The translations under genes and the position numbers were made by a program. From assembly GCF_039555335.1 (NCBI RefSeq), contig NC_092631.1:14732305-14796304 (forward strand): a stretch of 64,000 bases of DNA, written 5' to 3'. This document shows, piece after piece, positions 11,675-23,619 of this stretch. The notes beneath the pieces are model-generated. The model ran no database searches and was not told the DNA's origin. It worked only from the letters and a program-made list of their open reading frames with translations. Position 1 is the stretch's first letter; each line of letters begins with the position of its first letter. This DNA comes from Amphiura filiformis (Eukaryota > Echinodermata > Ophiuroidea > Amphilepidida > Amphiuridae).

Positions 11675-12618
11675 CTACCAGGACTTGTTGTGTACGGTGG
11701 CTGAGGAAGTCCGTAACCCATCGAAGAGTACTAGGTCCATGTATGCCGTATAGTGTTGGAGCTTGTGCAGGAGAAGCTTATGTGAAACCTTATCAAAGGC
11801 TTTAGCAAAGTCTAGCAATATCATGCCAGTTTGCCCTTTATCTTCAATCCCCTTGGCCAGATCGTCAATGGTCAGGATTAGCTGTGTGTCGCATGATCGT
11901 CTCTTTCTGAATCCTCCATGCTGTGCATCGGACAGGATCTTCTGTTCAGACAGATGGTTGATAATTGCACTATGGACCACGTGCTCGCATAGTTTACACA
12001 ATATGGCGGTGAGAGATATTGGTCTATAATTTGCTGGTGACGATCGGCTGCCCTTCTTGAATATGGGAACTACCAGTGCTTTCTTCCACGAAGATGGAAC
12101 AGATCCTTGGTCGAGGGATGCTTGGTAGAGGAGGCTGATGGCTGGAGCAATCTCTTCCGCAGTTTCCTTTAGAAGTCTGGCAGGCACACCGTCAGGACCA
12201 GAAGCCTTGTATGGATTAAGGTTCTTCAGTAGTTTGACAATGCCGTGATTGGTGATCTGGATACCATTCATTGGTGGATGAGTGCTGGGTCCTTGGTGAA
12301 AACTGATGCAAATTGGCGATTCAGCAGATTGGCCTTGGTCTTTGGGTCACTGAAGGGATGATTACCTTCCTTTAAAGGAGCAATACCAGTTTGATCGCAT
12401 CGCTTGGCTTTGACAATGGCCCCCAGTATTCTACTTGCACCAGGTTCGCTGCATATTATATCAGTAAGATACCTGTTGTAGGCCTGACGACAGGTAATTT
12501 GGCTCTGCTTCTTCAAACACCTAAATCTCTTCCAATCACGATCTCTGTTTGTCTTTCTAGCTTTCTTGAAAGCCCTTGCTTTCCTTCGACAGATCCGTTT
12601 GGTAGAAGTGTTAAACAT
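11675..12618 (-). pseudogene. LINE pre-RT linker and first half of reverse transcriptase (broken)
   Basis: A basic linker (12618-12268, rich in RRKARAFKKARK-type sequence) ends at a stop. The next frame (12271-11675) carries the RT fingers and palm: GPDGVPARLL, WKKALVVPIFKKGS, NYRPISLT and the first catalytic aspartate in LLDFAKAFDKVSH. The homology then leaves this frame near 11770, at a frameshift, while the frame itself runs on into unrelated residues. Confidence 0.88.
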
Positions 12619-12838
12619 GTAAGGCTTTTAAAGACCACCCTTTTCAGCATCGCTCTCACCCATAGACCCCCTGTTTTTTCAGTTCAATCTGTCATCCAAA
12701 GATCCTTATTTTTATATTAGAACAGCAACTTTCATTCCATTTGAAACCATTGAGATCTAGAAATTCAATGTTTTTGAGGCTTCTTTAGGACGTACCGGAT
12801 CCTATTAAAACTTTAATAAAAACTCATATTTTCACCCT

Positions 12839-14713
12839 ATGCTCCTGTTACTGCAATCGTATGACTTTGAAATAATTCATAGGCCAGGTAGTACTATTCA
12901 AAATGCCGATGCTTTAAGTAGAATACATCAAAATGTATCATTAAGTTCTAGCCAAATTCCTATTGAATTGCCAAGTAATCATAGCAAAGTAGATGTCAAG
13001 TCAGGTCAAAGTAAGGATTGGATTCCTTTAAATTGGATTCCATTTGGGTTTGGTTCACTAGATGATGATATTTTTCCTAGCCATACAAAACCAAATGTCA
13101 GTACAATTCGTAATCTTAGGTTTCAACAAGGTAAAAGGTTTTAAGTGAAGGAAATGAGGACAATTTTGAAACTTATATACCCCACATTCATGACAGTGTT
13201 AATTTGTCTGATTTTAAGCAGGAACAAAGAAAAGACTCCTTTGCAGCCAAGATGATCAGATACCTTGAGATAGGCGATCTCCCAGATGACAACAAAGAAG
13301 CTCGTAATATACTGCTAGAGTCTGAACATTATTTCTTACATGAAGGTGGGTTATTTCATATCTGGTCCACTCCAGCAAAATGTCATTTCCCTGAAAGGAC
13401 CACTGTCATGCGTTTCATGTGCTAGTAGAAAAACACCTAAGCATAAAGTAATTGCTCCGTTAATGACCATGGAAGTTCCTGGACCATTTGAGAGAGTAAG
13501 TGTCGATATTTTAGGTCCACTTCCTATATCTACTTCAGGCAGTAGATACGTCTTGTGTTTCACGGATCACTGCACAAGATGGCCAATTTTGGTCCCAATA
13601 AAAATATGGATGCTAGTACTGTAGCTCACTGTTTTTACAAAGAGGTGATATGTAATCATGGTTGTCCAAGGTTTCTTCTAAGTGACAGAGGCACAAATTT
13701 CCTGTCAAAGCTGATGCTCGAAGTTTGTCGTATCATGACAACAAATAAACTCAACACCAGTTCATATCATCCTCAGTGTAACGCAGTACAAGAACGTTTT
13801 AATGCTGTTATACTAGACACTATTTCTCATTGTGTCAATAAGTTTCAAACAGATTGGGATGACTACCTGCCATCAATCCAGTTTGCGTACACACAGAACC
13901 AGTTCTACTGACAACAGCGTAGGATTCGGCCCCTTTTTCTTACTCAGAGAAGCAGTCTTACCAATGGATGTGGCCTTACTGGAGCCAGAACGTTTAACAG
14001 ATAGAACTGTGAGAGAACACATCAAGCAACTGGCAGCTGGAAACGACTAGGGAAATTTCCAAGCATCATCTACAGCAAAATCAACAGACCATGAAAAAGC
14101 GATATGATCAAAACGCCACTGATGTCCAATATCAGGTAGGAGACAGTGTGTTCATATATTTCCCAGTAACACAACCAGGATTGTCCAAGAAACTGTGCAA
14201 ACATTGGTGCGGCCCATACTTGATTATAAAACAATCAAGTCCGGTGAATTTCATGGTTAGAAATCTTGAGAACAATAAACTCTTGAAGGCGCCTATACAT
14301 GCAAATAGAATGAAATTTGCATATAACAGGTATGTTCGCCCTGCAAATAATGAACTTCCTGTAGACCCTCAAGCTCAAGCACATGTAGCAGTATTGGATG
14401 ACACAGATCTTCCAAAAGACTCATTTGAGCCCTTACTGGCTAAACTGTCAAAGATTCAGTTAGTTTACCTGTGCCGGGATTACCTGCACATAAGAAACAA
14501 ACTGACAAACTGTATGCAGTAGAAAAAGTCATCAGAGGAAAATTCGTCAACGGTAAACTGCATTACCTGATTAAGTGGCAGAACTTTTCAAGCAAGTCTA
14601 ATTCATGGGAACCTGAAGACCATCTTACTGATGCCACTCTGGACTTTTTGAAGACAAATCCTGTCAGGATAGCAGGAAAAGTGAAAAAATTTAAAAATCA
14701 AGAAAATATTTGA
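12839..14713 (+). pseudogene. Ty3/gypsy LTR-retrotransposon pol remnant: RNase H end, integrase, chromodomain
   Basis: The piece opens abruptly in the last part of RNase H (YDFEIIHRPG..NADALSRI). Integrase follows. Most of its HHCC zinc finger is lost in an internal deletion near 13400 (only a C-x2-C remains). The core shows the first Asp in VSVDILGPLP, the second in SDRGTNFLS, and the YHPQ...ER segment with the catalytic Glu. Next come the GPFFLLREAVLP region, a GPY/F-like patch (WCGPYLI) and a chromodomain. The frame changes at least four times (about 13410, 13600, 13900 and 14480), and gag, protease and RT are missing. It lies head-to-head with the truncated LINE, 220 bp away. Confidence 0.9.
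14471..14713 (+). pseudogene. Chromodomain at the integrase C-terminus
   Basis: YAVEKVIRGKFVNGKLHYLI, then KWQNFSS and SNSWEPEDHL, is a complete chromodomain. The aromatic cage positions Y, W and W are present. Such a module at the integrase end defines chromoviruses and is thought to guide integration to histone-marked chromatin. It sits in a different frame from the preceding integrase piece. Confidence 0.85.
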
Positions 14714-14829
14714 CTCAAGAAAATGTATGTTTCTGAAATTGATGTTATATTGTATTATGTATTGTAAATCATGTTATTGCAAGCTTGCTAATCAATTGTT
14801 TGTTTTGTTCTCTATTGAGTTTTATACAG

Positions 14830-15493
14830 AATGGAATTCAGAGGGATCACTCCCCATGACCTTAGGATCTTCGGCTATCTTTTAGAATACCCTACCATTT
14901 TTTACATTCACAGTGTATGTGTATGGGTCGTTCATAAAAGACCCCCATTGAAAACCTGCAGTGGTAGGGTATTCTAAAAGAAATCCGGATCTTCTAGTTC
15001 TTCCATCTTTACTGGACTTGACGACAGCTACTTGTTCGGTTAGCGGAGTATGCATATCCGCGCGGGATGCATGACTCTGTGGAAGGAGAACGGCGACTCT
15101 GGTTGCGCGCATTTTGTTATCAAAATTACTAGAGGCCCGTACTCCGGAAGCAAGAGTACCGCTGTTAGGAACGTAAGGTCTTGGCAATTCAAACTCAATA
15201 GGAATTATTAATTAAGTAAGTTTCATAAATGATGTAAATTAAAAAGTAAGTGTAGTGTAAAAGACGACTAAGCCAGTTGGCAAAGACTGCCCCGCCCCTT
15301 GTTGGGTCAGTTGATTGCAAGCTGGCTGGTTGACAACACGTCTTTAATTAGTGAGTACATTTTATACATAATCAATTTGATTTGTAGTAACTTGAAATAA
15401 GAATTAAATATATTGCAAAGAAATTAATTTATTGGTTTCAGCTAGTTATTTTGTGTTTGATCTCGGTTTCCTCTTTTGGCGTTTAACGTCATA
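14830..15493 (+). repeat. Possible 3' LTR region of the Ty3/gypsy remnant
   Basis: A purine run (GAATTCAGAGGGA) about 115 bp after the chromodomain stop could be a polypurine tract. The following ~650 bp could be LTR. No second LTR remains in the window for comparison, so the borders are a guess. Confidence 0.25.
14879..14980. repeat. Perfect 19-bp inverted repeat in a ~100-bp hairpin
   Basis: CTTTTAGAATACCCTACCA at 14879-14897 is matched exactly by its reverse complement at 14962-14980. An 8-bp direct repeat GGATCTTC flanks the hairpin a few bases out (14865 and 14988). It could be a tiny MITE or an LTR secondary structure. Confidence 0.6.
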
Positions 15494-16980
15494 ATACTCC
15501 CTACTTTAGGTCCAAATGGTCCATCTCTCACCCGATGGCCCTGACATGATATTTTGTACATTTTGCTCTCACCGAATGCCAAAAATCATGCTCTCACCCA
15601 AAATTACCAATTTTGCTCCCCTTACTGTGAAAGTGATGTAATCTAATTTCAACCCAACTTGCTCAACCCAAAGCTTTGTGAGAAAGGCGCAGAATTGGTT
15701 GTTTTGGTAGATTTCCCATACTTAATGTACATTTGTCATGTTTGTATAGGGAAATTTTACATTTTGCCATTAAATTGCACAAATAACATAAATAGCTAGA
15801 AGTATATGCAATTGACAAGGGTTAAGGGCTTTAACGTACCGGCTATATTTTCATCATTGCTTTTATATAAATTTCACAAATTTGCAACACCTGTGGCTAT
15901 TTCTACAATTTGTAAAAATTGCTTGGAAATATTAGTAAGTTTAGATTTTGCAATACAGTGGCCGAAGAGGGAAAATGGCAAACTGAGTTATTACTTAAAA
16001 GATGGGTGATCTGAACGACAGCCTCCCCTCATCCCCCCTTTTTTCCTATCAAAATGGAGATTTTGGCAGCAGAAGAACGCTCGTATTTTTCTTATCATCC
16101 CAGTGAACTTTTAGGCCTAAATTATATTCCGTTTAGATGTTATCAATGAACTGAAAAGTGATAGCCTCATTCCCATTTTTGTGGTATACCATTGTGACAT
16201 GCGCGTATTTGGGGGGGGGGGGGCGCCAGCCCCCGGGGTCAAAGCAGGGGGCGGCAAAATCGAAGGGGCGGCGGGAAGGTGAAGGGGCGGCAAAAAGAGG
16301 GGCGGCGGAAGAAGAATGGGTGGCAAAAAGGATTAGTAAAGAAAAAAGGGCGGAAAATGTGAAAAAAATTGTACTACACATCAAAATGTGTTGCTTTTGG
16401 GGCAGTAGCGCCTATAAATCCTCTTTTTTTTTTTTTTTTTTTCGTCACTTTTTCAAACGACCGTAAAAAAATTGGGGCAACCTTTTCGGGTTGTTGAGGA
16501 AGGGGCGGCAAAATTGGCTTTTCTTCAGCCCCCCGGGGAAGGGGCGGCCACGGTACGCCACTGTGTGAAACACAATTCTATAGGCCTACTTGTAACATTA
16601 AAACGGCTAGTACAATTTACCTTGGGAATTGGATTATTTTGATACAGGCCTCAATGTGAGGTACAAAATACAATACGAAATTATTTGACCACTTATTCTT
16701 GCACATGTGGAACAGTATAAAAGCATGTTGACAACACCAGTCTGTGATATTTCTTGTAAGCACTGAATGCACAGAGGCGCTAGCAGATACGAGCACAAGG
16801 AACACACAGCTTTCCAGAGGAAACAGCAACAAATGATACGGAGCTATACGGCGCGGTGGGACATTACACATTCTATAATATTTTTTTTCCTGCTGCATTT
16901 CGTTTTCCATTTCATACAAACCCAATCCATACAGGCAGAAGATGTACTTATCCATACACACACAGTTCTACAGAACTCCG
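15494..16980. other. No gene; repeat fragments, including a G-rich 'GGGGCGGCAAAA' block
   Basis: 15525-15620 holds tandem TTTTGCTCTCACC-type units. 16208-16560 is a GC-rich repeat (GGGGCGGC units) ending in GGTACGCCACTGTG, like the ends of other G-rich elements here. The frame at 16158-16466 is a product of that repeat. Confidence 0.45.
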
Positions 16981-17018
16981 TATGGAGGCCTACAGAAGAC
17001 GTAAGCAAATTACTATTA

Positions 17019-17596
17019 CAGTGCCGCCGACAAGGGGGTGCGTTACCCCCGGAGGCCCGGGGTCCTAGGGGGCGCCCGTAAAAATACAGAAAACATACCT
17101 TAAAGCCATATTATAACATTTCTGTAAAAATAGATTAGTATTTATTTTCCATAAAATGTTAGCTTTTACTGTCAAATATGTCCCCTTTCAATTTTGAGCC
17201 GAACAAGTGAGGTAAAGCATATAGAAAATTGGAATTTACTACTGGCGCCCATGCGTGTTACTCCCGCGGTTGTATATACGATCCTCCGAGGTATGTGTGT
17301 GTGTGTGGGTGTATGTGTATCCCGCACGCCGTGTACGTACTGTGCATACGTGTTCGACTAATATTTCCATCGTAATAATAAAACGCCGGTTCCACAGCAC
17401 CTAAAGTCTTGATTTTTGCAGAGTATCTTTATTGACTAAAGTACATTACAATCGTGTAAAAGCCCGAATTTAACAGTTTTTTGAGGGCGTTCTCCTCAGC
17501 AAATGTTATAATATGGCTTTAATCCCATAAAAACAAAGAAAAGAGACCTCGGGGTTCATTTTACCCTCGGGCCCGTAATGGCTCTCGGAGGCACTG
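17019..17596. mobile_element. hAT-like non-autonomous element inside the minisatellite
   Basis: Ends are CAGTGCCGCCGA at the left and TCGGAGGCACTG at the right, imperfect inverted repeats with the CAGTG/CACTG ends often seen in hAT elements. The interior (about 17150-17400) recurs at 42.64-43.02 and 54.09-54.35 kb. Flanks are diverged minisatellite units, so an exact 8-bp target duplication cannot be confirmed. Confidence 0.6.
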
Positions 17597-17670
17597 CTAC
17601 TTTAATATCAATAGGCCTACCCAGACCTACAGAAGACGTAAGCTTCTACTTCATCAATACTCAGATCTGC

Positions 17671-18333
17671 TTAAGGAAGGGGTATGAACGTTTGGACAGT
17701 ATTTATTGTGGGACATTAGAGCACATCAGACATATCGAATTGCATTCTGAATACGAAGAATGTCCTTCTGATATCAAATAATTTTGATTTTTGAAATTCG
17801 CAATGTAATACACATTTTATGGCAAATCATTAAAATTTATATTTTTGATATTTAACAGTACTTGAAGTAAACTTTATAAATCTGATGATTTATACTTAAA
17901 GTGTATGTAGGTGGAATGAAAAACCGACGATCAATTGAAAATTGATAACCTTTCGTATTGAAGATATGGATTTTTAAAAAAAACACCAAAAAAATAGGTC
18001 TTTTTGGGGGAAAAATCCATATCTTCAATATAAAAGGTCAAACTTTTCAATTGATCGTCGGCTTTTCCTCCCAGCTACATACATTTTAAGAATATATCAT
18101 TAGATTTATAAAATTTATTTCGAGGACTGTTATATATCAAAAATTTGATAAATATCAAATTTTAATGATTTGTCATAAAATTTGTATTATATCGTGAATT
18201 TCAAAAATGAAAATTATTTGATATCAGAAAGACATGCTTCGTATTCAGAATGCAATTCGATACGTCTGAGGTGCTCTCATGTCCCACAAAAATACTGTCG
18301 AAACGCCATAAACGCTCATTCTAGATCCCTTAA
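17671..18333. mobile_element. 663-bp foldback element flanked by TTAA, inside the minisatellite
   Basis: Very long arms: AGTATTTATTGTGGGACA, ATCGAATTGCATTCTGAATACG and GATATCAAATAATTTT at the left each return in reverse at the right. A central pair (ATCCATATCTTCAAT / complement) makes nearly the whole element fold back. TTAAGG at the left and CCTTAA at the right give a TTAA flank, as for piggyBac-type insertion. No transposase. Confidence 0.8.
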
Positions 18334-18480
18334 GATGTAAAGCAATTTACTACTTCATCAATACACAGACCTACAGAAGACGTAAGCAAGTAATACTACC
18401 AATATACAGAAGACGAAGCAATGTACTACTTCATCAATACACAGATCTACAGAAGATCTAGGGCCTACATTAATTTTTTT

Positions 18481-19370
18481 AAACCAGGGGCGGCAGAACG
18501 ATTTTGAAAGTGGGGGGGGCAGTCAGGGTGATGTAAAAATCAAAATAATGACCGCTTTGCGGCCATCGCGTCGCGCTTGCGCGATGCAGGGGGTGTACGA
18601 GGGGGATGTGCCCCCTGAGAAGTGAGAAAATTTTGCAAAGTGAAGTCCCAATTGAAACCATTTTATGGACTATTTTGGTACTATTATTGTGTATAATTTG
18701 AGTTTGAAAAAGCCAAAAATTGGTGAAATGAAGCTATTAAAGCCATTCGTGGACAAGTTCTCACTATTATTAACTGTATAAATTATTACTGTCAGTAAAT
18801 ATTAAGTGTTGGGTGTCCAAAGCAGAAAAAAAAGGGCGAAAGCAAGGGGGTGTCTGAGACGGGATGCGCCCCTCTGAAGTGAGAAACTTTTGCAAACTGA
18901 AGGCCCAATTCTGGCATTATTATTGTGAACAATTTTAGTTTGAAAAAAAAAACCCGAAAATGGGTCAAATGAAGGCCCAAATTGAAGCCATTCGTGGATA
19001 AGTTTTCACTATTATTGTATAAATTATTTTGTCATTTTTTAACAATAAGAAAAAAAAAATGCATGTTCAGGTTCTTGTTTAATATAAGTAGTTTGATGTT
19101 TCTTAATTTTAATGTGTTACCCTGCGATGTGTTCTGATAGAAGCCAAACATAGCCTAGTTCACCCTTTTTTATTTTGCCATTAAACATGTTAAACTTTGA
19201 TACCCTAATCAAGTATTTTTCGTGGAAAATTATACCCTTTTTCCTGATTTTTGGCGTTTTTGACACCCTAAACAGGTACAGCGTTGTACTTGCCCAATGC
19301 TGAAAAAACAGCCCTTTTTACTTGTTTTTGTACCCGAGCATATTGTCCACCTTGAAATCTATAAGTGCCC
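18481..19370. repeat. Inserted block with an internal ~320-bp tandem duplication
   Basis: The sequence from about 18580 (GGGGGTGTACGAGGGGGATG, then TGAGAAGTGAGAAAATTTTG) is repeated at about 18845 (GGGGGTGTCTGAGACGGGAT, then TGAAGTGAGAAACTTTTG). Both copies continue into TTGAAGCCATTCGTGGA-type sequence. Copies differ by substitutions and short indels. Confidence 0.6.
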
Positions 19371-19620
19371 CCCCCCCCGTTCTACTTCATCAATACACAT
19401 ATACATTTTTTTTTGTACAGTAGACGTATGCAATGTAGGGCCCTACAACTTCATCAATATGCCTACACAGATCTACAGAAGACGTAAGCAATGCACTGAT
19501 TATTGTTAAAACACAGATCTAAATAAAGAAAACATAAGCAATGTACTTCATCAATACACATATCTAAAGACGTAAACGCAATGTACTACTTCATCAATAC
19601 ACATATCTACATTAGAAGTG

Positions 19621-22600
19621 TTGTAACGCGGCTGGGCCGCGGTGGTGAATACTGAGAATCCGGAACCTGGAACGACTGGACAAAAAGACAAACTTTACGA
19701 AATGCCATCTAAAATGGTGAACTATTCTTATTGACCGAATTTCACTGGTTCTTAAAAATATTACTCATGGCGGGAGCTTTCGACTGATGCCAGCTTGTCT
19801 ATCAGTTTGGCAATTGAGCAATTTAGGCCAATCAGAAGTCAAATTTCTTTGTGATATAAAAATCAATAAATAAAATCCAAAAATAATAGGCAAGTTCAGC
19901 TATTTAATTAATTTTGAAGTCACTGGCAGATTTTCCACGTACTTTCCTTGATTCTGAAGTATAGAACTGCACAATTGATAGAATAAACAGGAAGTTCCTT
20001 TTTTTATTTATAAAACGACGAGTGTGCCTTTAATCCATAACACCTAAATTCAGAGCCACCATCTGCATGGCATGCATGCACATCATAATGCAAGGCTAAG
20101 CTTAGCCTTTCTTGAAGACTAGGAACTTCCCCTTTTATATTCTATCGTAATTAAAGATGATTAAAATGAAGCTTTATCAGTCACGTTGAACCATGATATC
20201 CAAGAGAAGTAGAAGGCCCAAGAGCCTAGGTAAGCTTAAACTTTCCAGGCCACCTACAGGCGCTAAAAGTCGCAAGGCAGCAGCCTAGGCCACCTAAGCT
20301 TACCGATTTATGACGATTTGTGACTGTAAAGATGCTGAAAATGGTGCAGTTCTATAGGCCTATCTTCGAGGGAGACAATTTAAGCATTCATGGGAACCAA
20401 AAATTATTAAACTACAAAGCGGAGAAAGCTAGGCTAGCCTTGAAAAAGGCTCGATGATGACAACCCACTTTACACTGCTGACATGGCTGCATGTCGTCTG
20501 CTACATTTTGACCATCATTTTTGGCTGAAAGTTCCCACAGGCCGTTGCAACTCGTATACTAGCGCAATACAAAAAGGTGGCGACACCGTCGGCTTCCCCT
20601 GTGTATTACCCTGCACTAACATGGCGTCCAATGGCGTCTCCCGGGCGGGGCCATTTTGGAAAAGTAAAGAAAAATGCTGCTGCCACCTACGGCCTACTGC
20701 GTAGTGCTGTGGAGACTTACGTTAACATGACGTCACGAATATGCTAATTAAAGAAAAATGCTGCTGCCATCTACGTCCACATGTTGCAAGCGTGACGATC
20801 GCTGTTTCGCTGACCTCACATCGATGATCGGAGTTGCAAGTCCATCGCACTACGTGCTCTATATTACGTCCATGGTTCCCATAAATTGCATTAAATGTCT
20901 TCCACATCGAAGCTGAAGTTTACTGAACCAATGTCAAGGAAAGCGAGGCTACGGCAGTGAGTGGCAATCACTTCCAATGCTCGATGAGTCTCATTTCAAA
21001 TCTGCTGTGACAGAGCTGACCAGGGGCATGACTGCCCCCCTGGCAGCGTCAAACCAAAAAGTGAGCAATTTTGGCGAGCAGCCGCTTTTTATAGCGAGCA
21101 ATTTATCGCAAAAACACGCACAAAACGAGAGTTGAGTGAGCAGAAAAATCACTTTCCTTGCTCGCGAGCAATTTATCGTCTTTTCTCGTGAGCAAGAAAA
21201 CAGCACATTCTGCTCACGAGAACTCACTCACCGAAAAGGTTTCTGAATGACTGAAAAACATGAAAAACGAACGCGGCACAAACCCAGACAAGCGAGAAAC
21301 CGACCATAGACATCCCCAGACGGGGTCGATCTCCAGAATAAAAGCGAGTTGCCAGGGCCGCAAATTTGACAGAATCTTTACTAGATTCAGGGGGGGTGGG
21401 ACGTTGAGGTTTCGATACTAGATTTGGGGTTTTGAGGTTGCAAATGGCGCGAAACTTTGTGTTAAAACCAATGGTGGCATATCCGCTAAGATCGATTACG
21501 TTGCCCAATTTCCGTCATCAATATCATTTAAACTACCGAACGCACCTCCGCAAGTTTTGGAATGTAGCAAGAAAACGTTATTTTGAGCAACTTTTTCCAG
21601 CCCACCTCAGAGGTGGGATGGAGAAATTTTGAGAAAAAAGCATTTGAAATTTGAGTTTTCGCGGGGTTTGGGGGGATGTTTAGTTTAAAATTGGCCGTTG
21701 CATTAATCTCTTCAACAGACTCAAAGCAGTCGGTCGTGTGGGAAGAGGTTATAGTAGCGTACTGGATGTACTGTTTCATAGTTGGACAAGTACATTGTAG
21801 CTCGTCGCCGATTATTTCCTGGTGATACCGTACGAAGCATCTGCATCTGCATGGTATGAGAAGTCAGCTCTTCTGTTTATACAACAAGAATAGCTCTGTT
21901 TACAAACGTGATGACAACCTGAGCATATTATACTTGATGGTGAGTGTGCGGAGTATTAAATTGGTATAGTAATTTCACACTGAGTCGCTTTCTCGAGCTC
22001 ACTGTTTTCGTAGGGTCCCGGGGTAGGGTAGACTCGCTGAGTCTCATGGACGCCGTTCCTATGTCCATCAGACTCGTATTTCCCATTTTGGATGTCAATG
22101 GGAAATACACACTTAACGATTTGCGCCGGTTAGAAACTTGAAAAAAATCTTTAAAATTTCATCAATGTATATAAAAGTGGTACCAACCGTATTGTGCTTG
22201 CTAATTTAAGACTCGGTTTAAACAACATTAACGATCGAAAGCATTTTAGTGTCCAAAAAGGCAAAATTATCGTCAAAGTTCTGCCGAAATCGGCACCCTT
22301 GCGAAGGGTTCAGAATTCGAATCGGGAACGAAAATATCCGATATTTGCGATCAAAAACACAAAATTACAACTTTAAACATACTATTGGCAAAAGACATTA
22401 TTACCAAACAATACAGAATAGAAAATTTGACATCATTTTCTCAAAATATTGAAAAAATTTGCTCACTAGACATCGAAAAAGTACGCAATCCAATTCCCGT
22501 TCAAACGCGTGGGAAACTGAAAGTGCGATAATCGTGACTAGGGTAGGGTCACGGACACTGCCACTGCACTGACATGACTGATGCAGAAAGCTTATAATTT

Positions 22601-22989
22601 ATATTGCGAGCGACACTGATCAGTGCATGATGTGTCTCTATTCCACAATAATTATCCATCTCATGATCTATTCAATAATTATAAACTGTCACTGTAAACT
22701 GTGTAACCCTGACCATGCTGACCCTGGCCATGGTAATTGCCGTAATTGTAATTTCACTAAACTTTTAACCCTTGACGTAACTCATTACCGTTCGACGCGT
22801 TCACGTTCGTAAAGTTACGAATACCCAATACTAGATGTAACTTAAGGGTACTGTTCGTAAGCAAGTTTAGTGAAATGCAACTTACGACTCGTCACAAGTT
22901 ACGATTGAGTGAAATGGACACCTTGATCAAACTGTAACCCTGGGGCTGGGCGCTGGGGGGCACTTAACACAAATGACCATACAAGTATG
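19621..22989. other. No gene seen
   Basis: Mixed sequence with several short tandem doublings, for example AAAGAAAAATGCTGCTGCCA at about 20665 and 20749, and GCGAGCAATTTATCG at about 21090 and 21164. Frames of up to 94 codons show no family resemblance or splice context. Confidence 0.4.
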
Positions 22990-23240
22990 TTCCCCGGAAA
23001 GACCCCCATTTTGAATTTTGCAGCTCTGAAAGACCCCTATAAGTGACCAAACTAGAGCTCTGAAAGACCCATGATTTTGATCATTTCAGCTCTAGAAGGT
23101 TTTGTCAGGCAATTTTCAGCCAGAAAGCAAAGAAAGACCCTTGATTTTGACTGTTCGCAGCTCGAAAGTCCCCATTTTGCTTGTTTGCAGCTCCAAAAGA
23201 CCCCATTTTACCGGGCAGCTCCCAAAGACCCACCACCTCA
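22990..23240 (+). repeat. Diverged tandem repeat, GCAGCTCtgAAAGACCCC unit
   Basis: About seven units of roughly 30-45 bp containing CAGCTC..AAAGACCCC followed by an AT-rich stretch (ATTTTGA). The block is bracketed by ATGTTCCCC (22990) and GGGGAACAT (about 23247), in inverted orientation, so it may be the interior of an element. Confidence 0.65.
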
Positions 23241-23619
23241 AAATTCGGGGAACATACCCACCAAATTTTGTTGATGTGCCCCCTCGGCCGTCAGATACCC
23301 TGCCTATCCCCTGCTAACTAGTGATCTGGACATATGCTGGACAGGGACTCAAATTCTCCCACTATAGCCAATTGGCTTCCTCGGAAGAGGAACGTCAGTA
23401 CTTAACGCTTTAATGTCTTTTGCAATTGTAGTAGGCCTACATACCTTCAGGGGGGGGGGCATTTTTGAATGCCGAGCCCTGACCATGTCTCGCCCCATAC
23501 AACATGGAATTTCTCCAGTCGCTGTCCATCGACTTCCAACATGTGATTGTCTTGGTGCCTAGCAGGAAGTTGCAGAATTGCCTGGCTGTCCTGCCTACTG
23601 CCAATATGAACTTTTTATC

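Larger units (their letters stand above)
10153..12618 (-). mobile_element. 5'-truncated, decayed non-LTR retrotransposon (CR1/L2/Jockey-like LINE)
   Basis: The minus strand carries, in order, the linker between endonuclease and RT, the RT domain, the C-terminal tail, and a short 3' region ending in a GAA-rich run. The apurinic endonuclease domain is absent, so the copy is cut off at about 12618. Typical LINE blocks are SGPDGVPARLL, YRPISLT, AKAFDKVSH, SSGVPQGSVLGPLLF and FADDTAL. The frame is broken near 12270, 11700, 11430 and by a ~420-bp insertion, so the copy cannot be active. The clade is judged from motif style only; a phylogeny of the RT would be needed to choose between CR1, L2 and Jockey. 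Confidence 0.9.
16982..19620 (+). repeat. ~45-bp minisatellite broken up by inserted elements
   Basis: Unit approximately TACTACTTCATCAATACACA + GATCTACAGAAGACGTAAGCAATG. Copies or parts occur at 16987-17018, 17620-17670, 18340-18465 and 19378-19620. Between these blocks lie foreign sequences (17019-17596, 17671-18333, 18481-19370). The units line up across each gap, so this was one array before the insertions. Confidence 0.8.
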
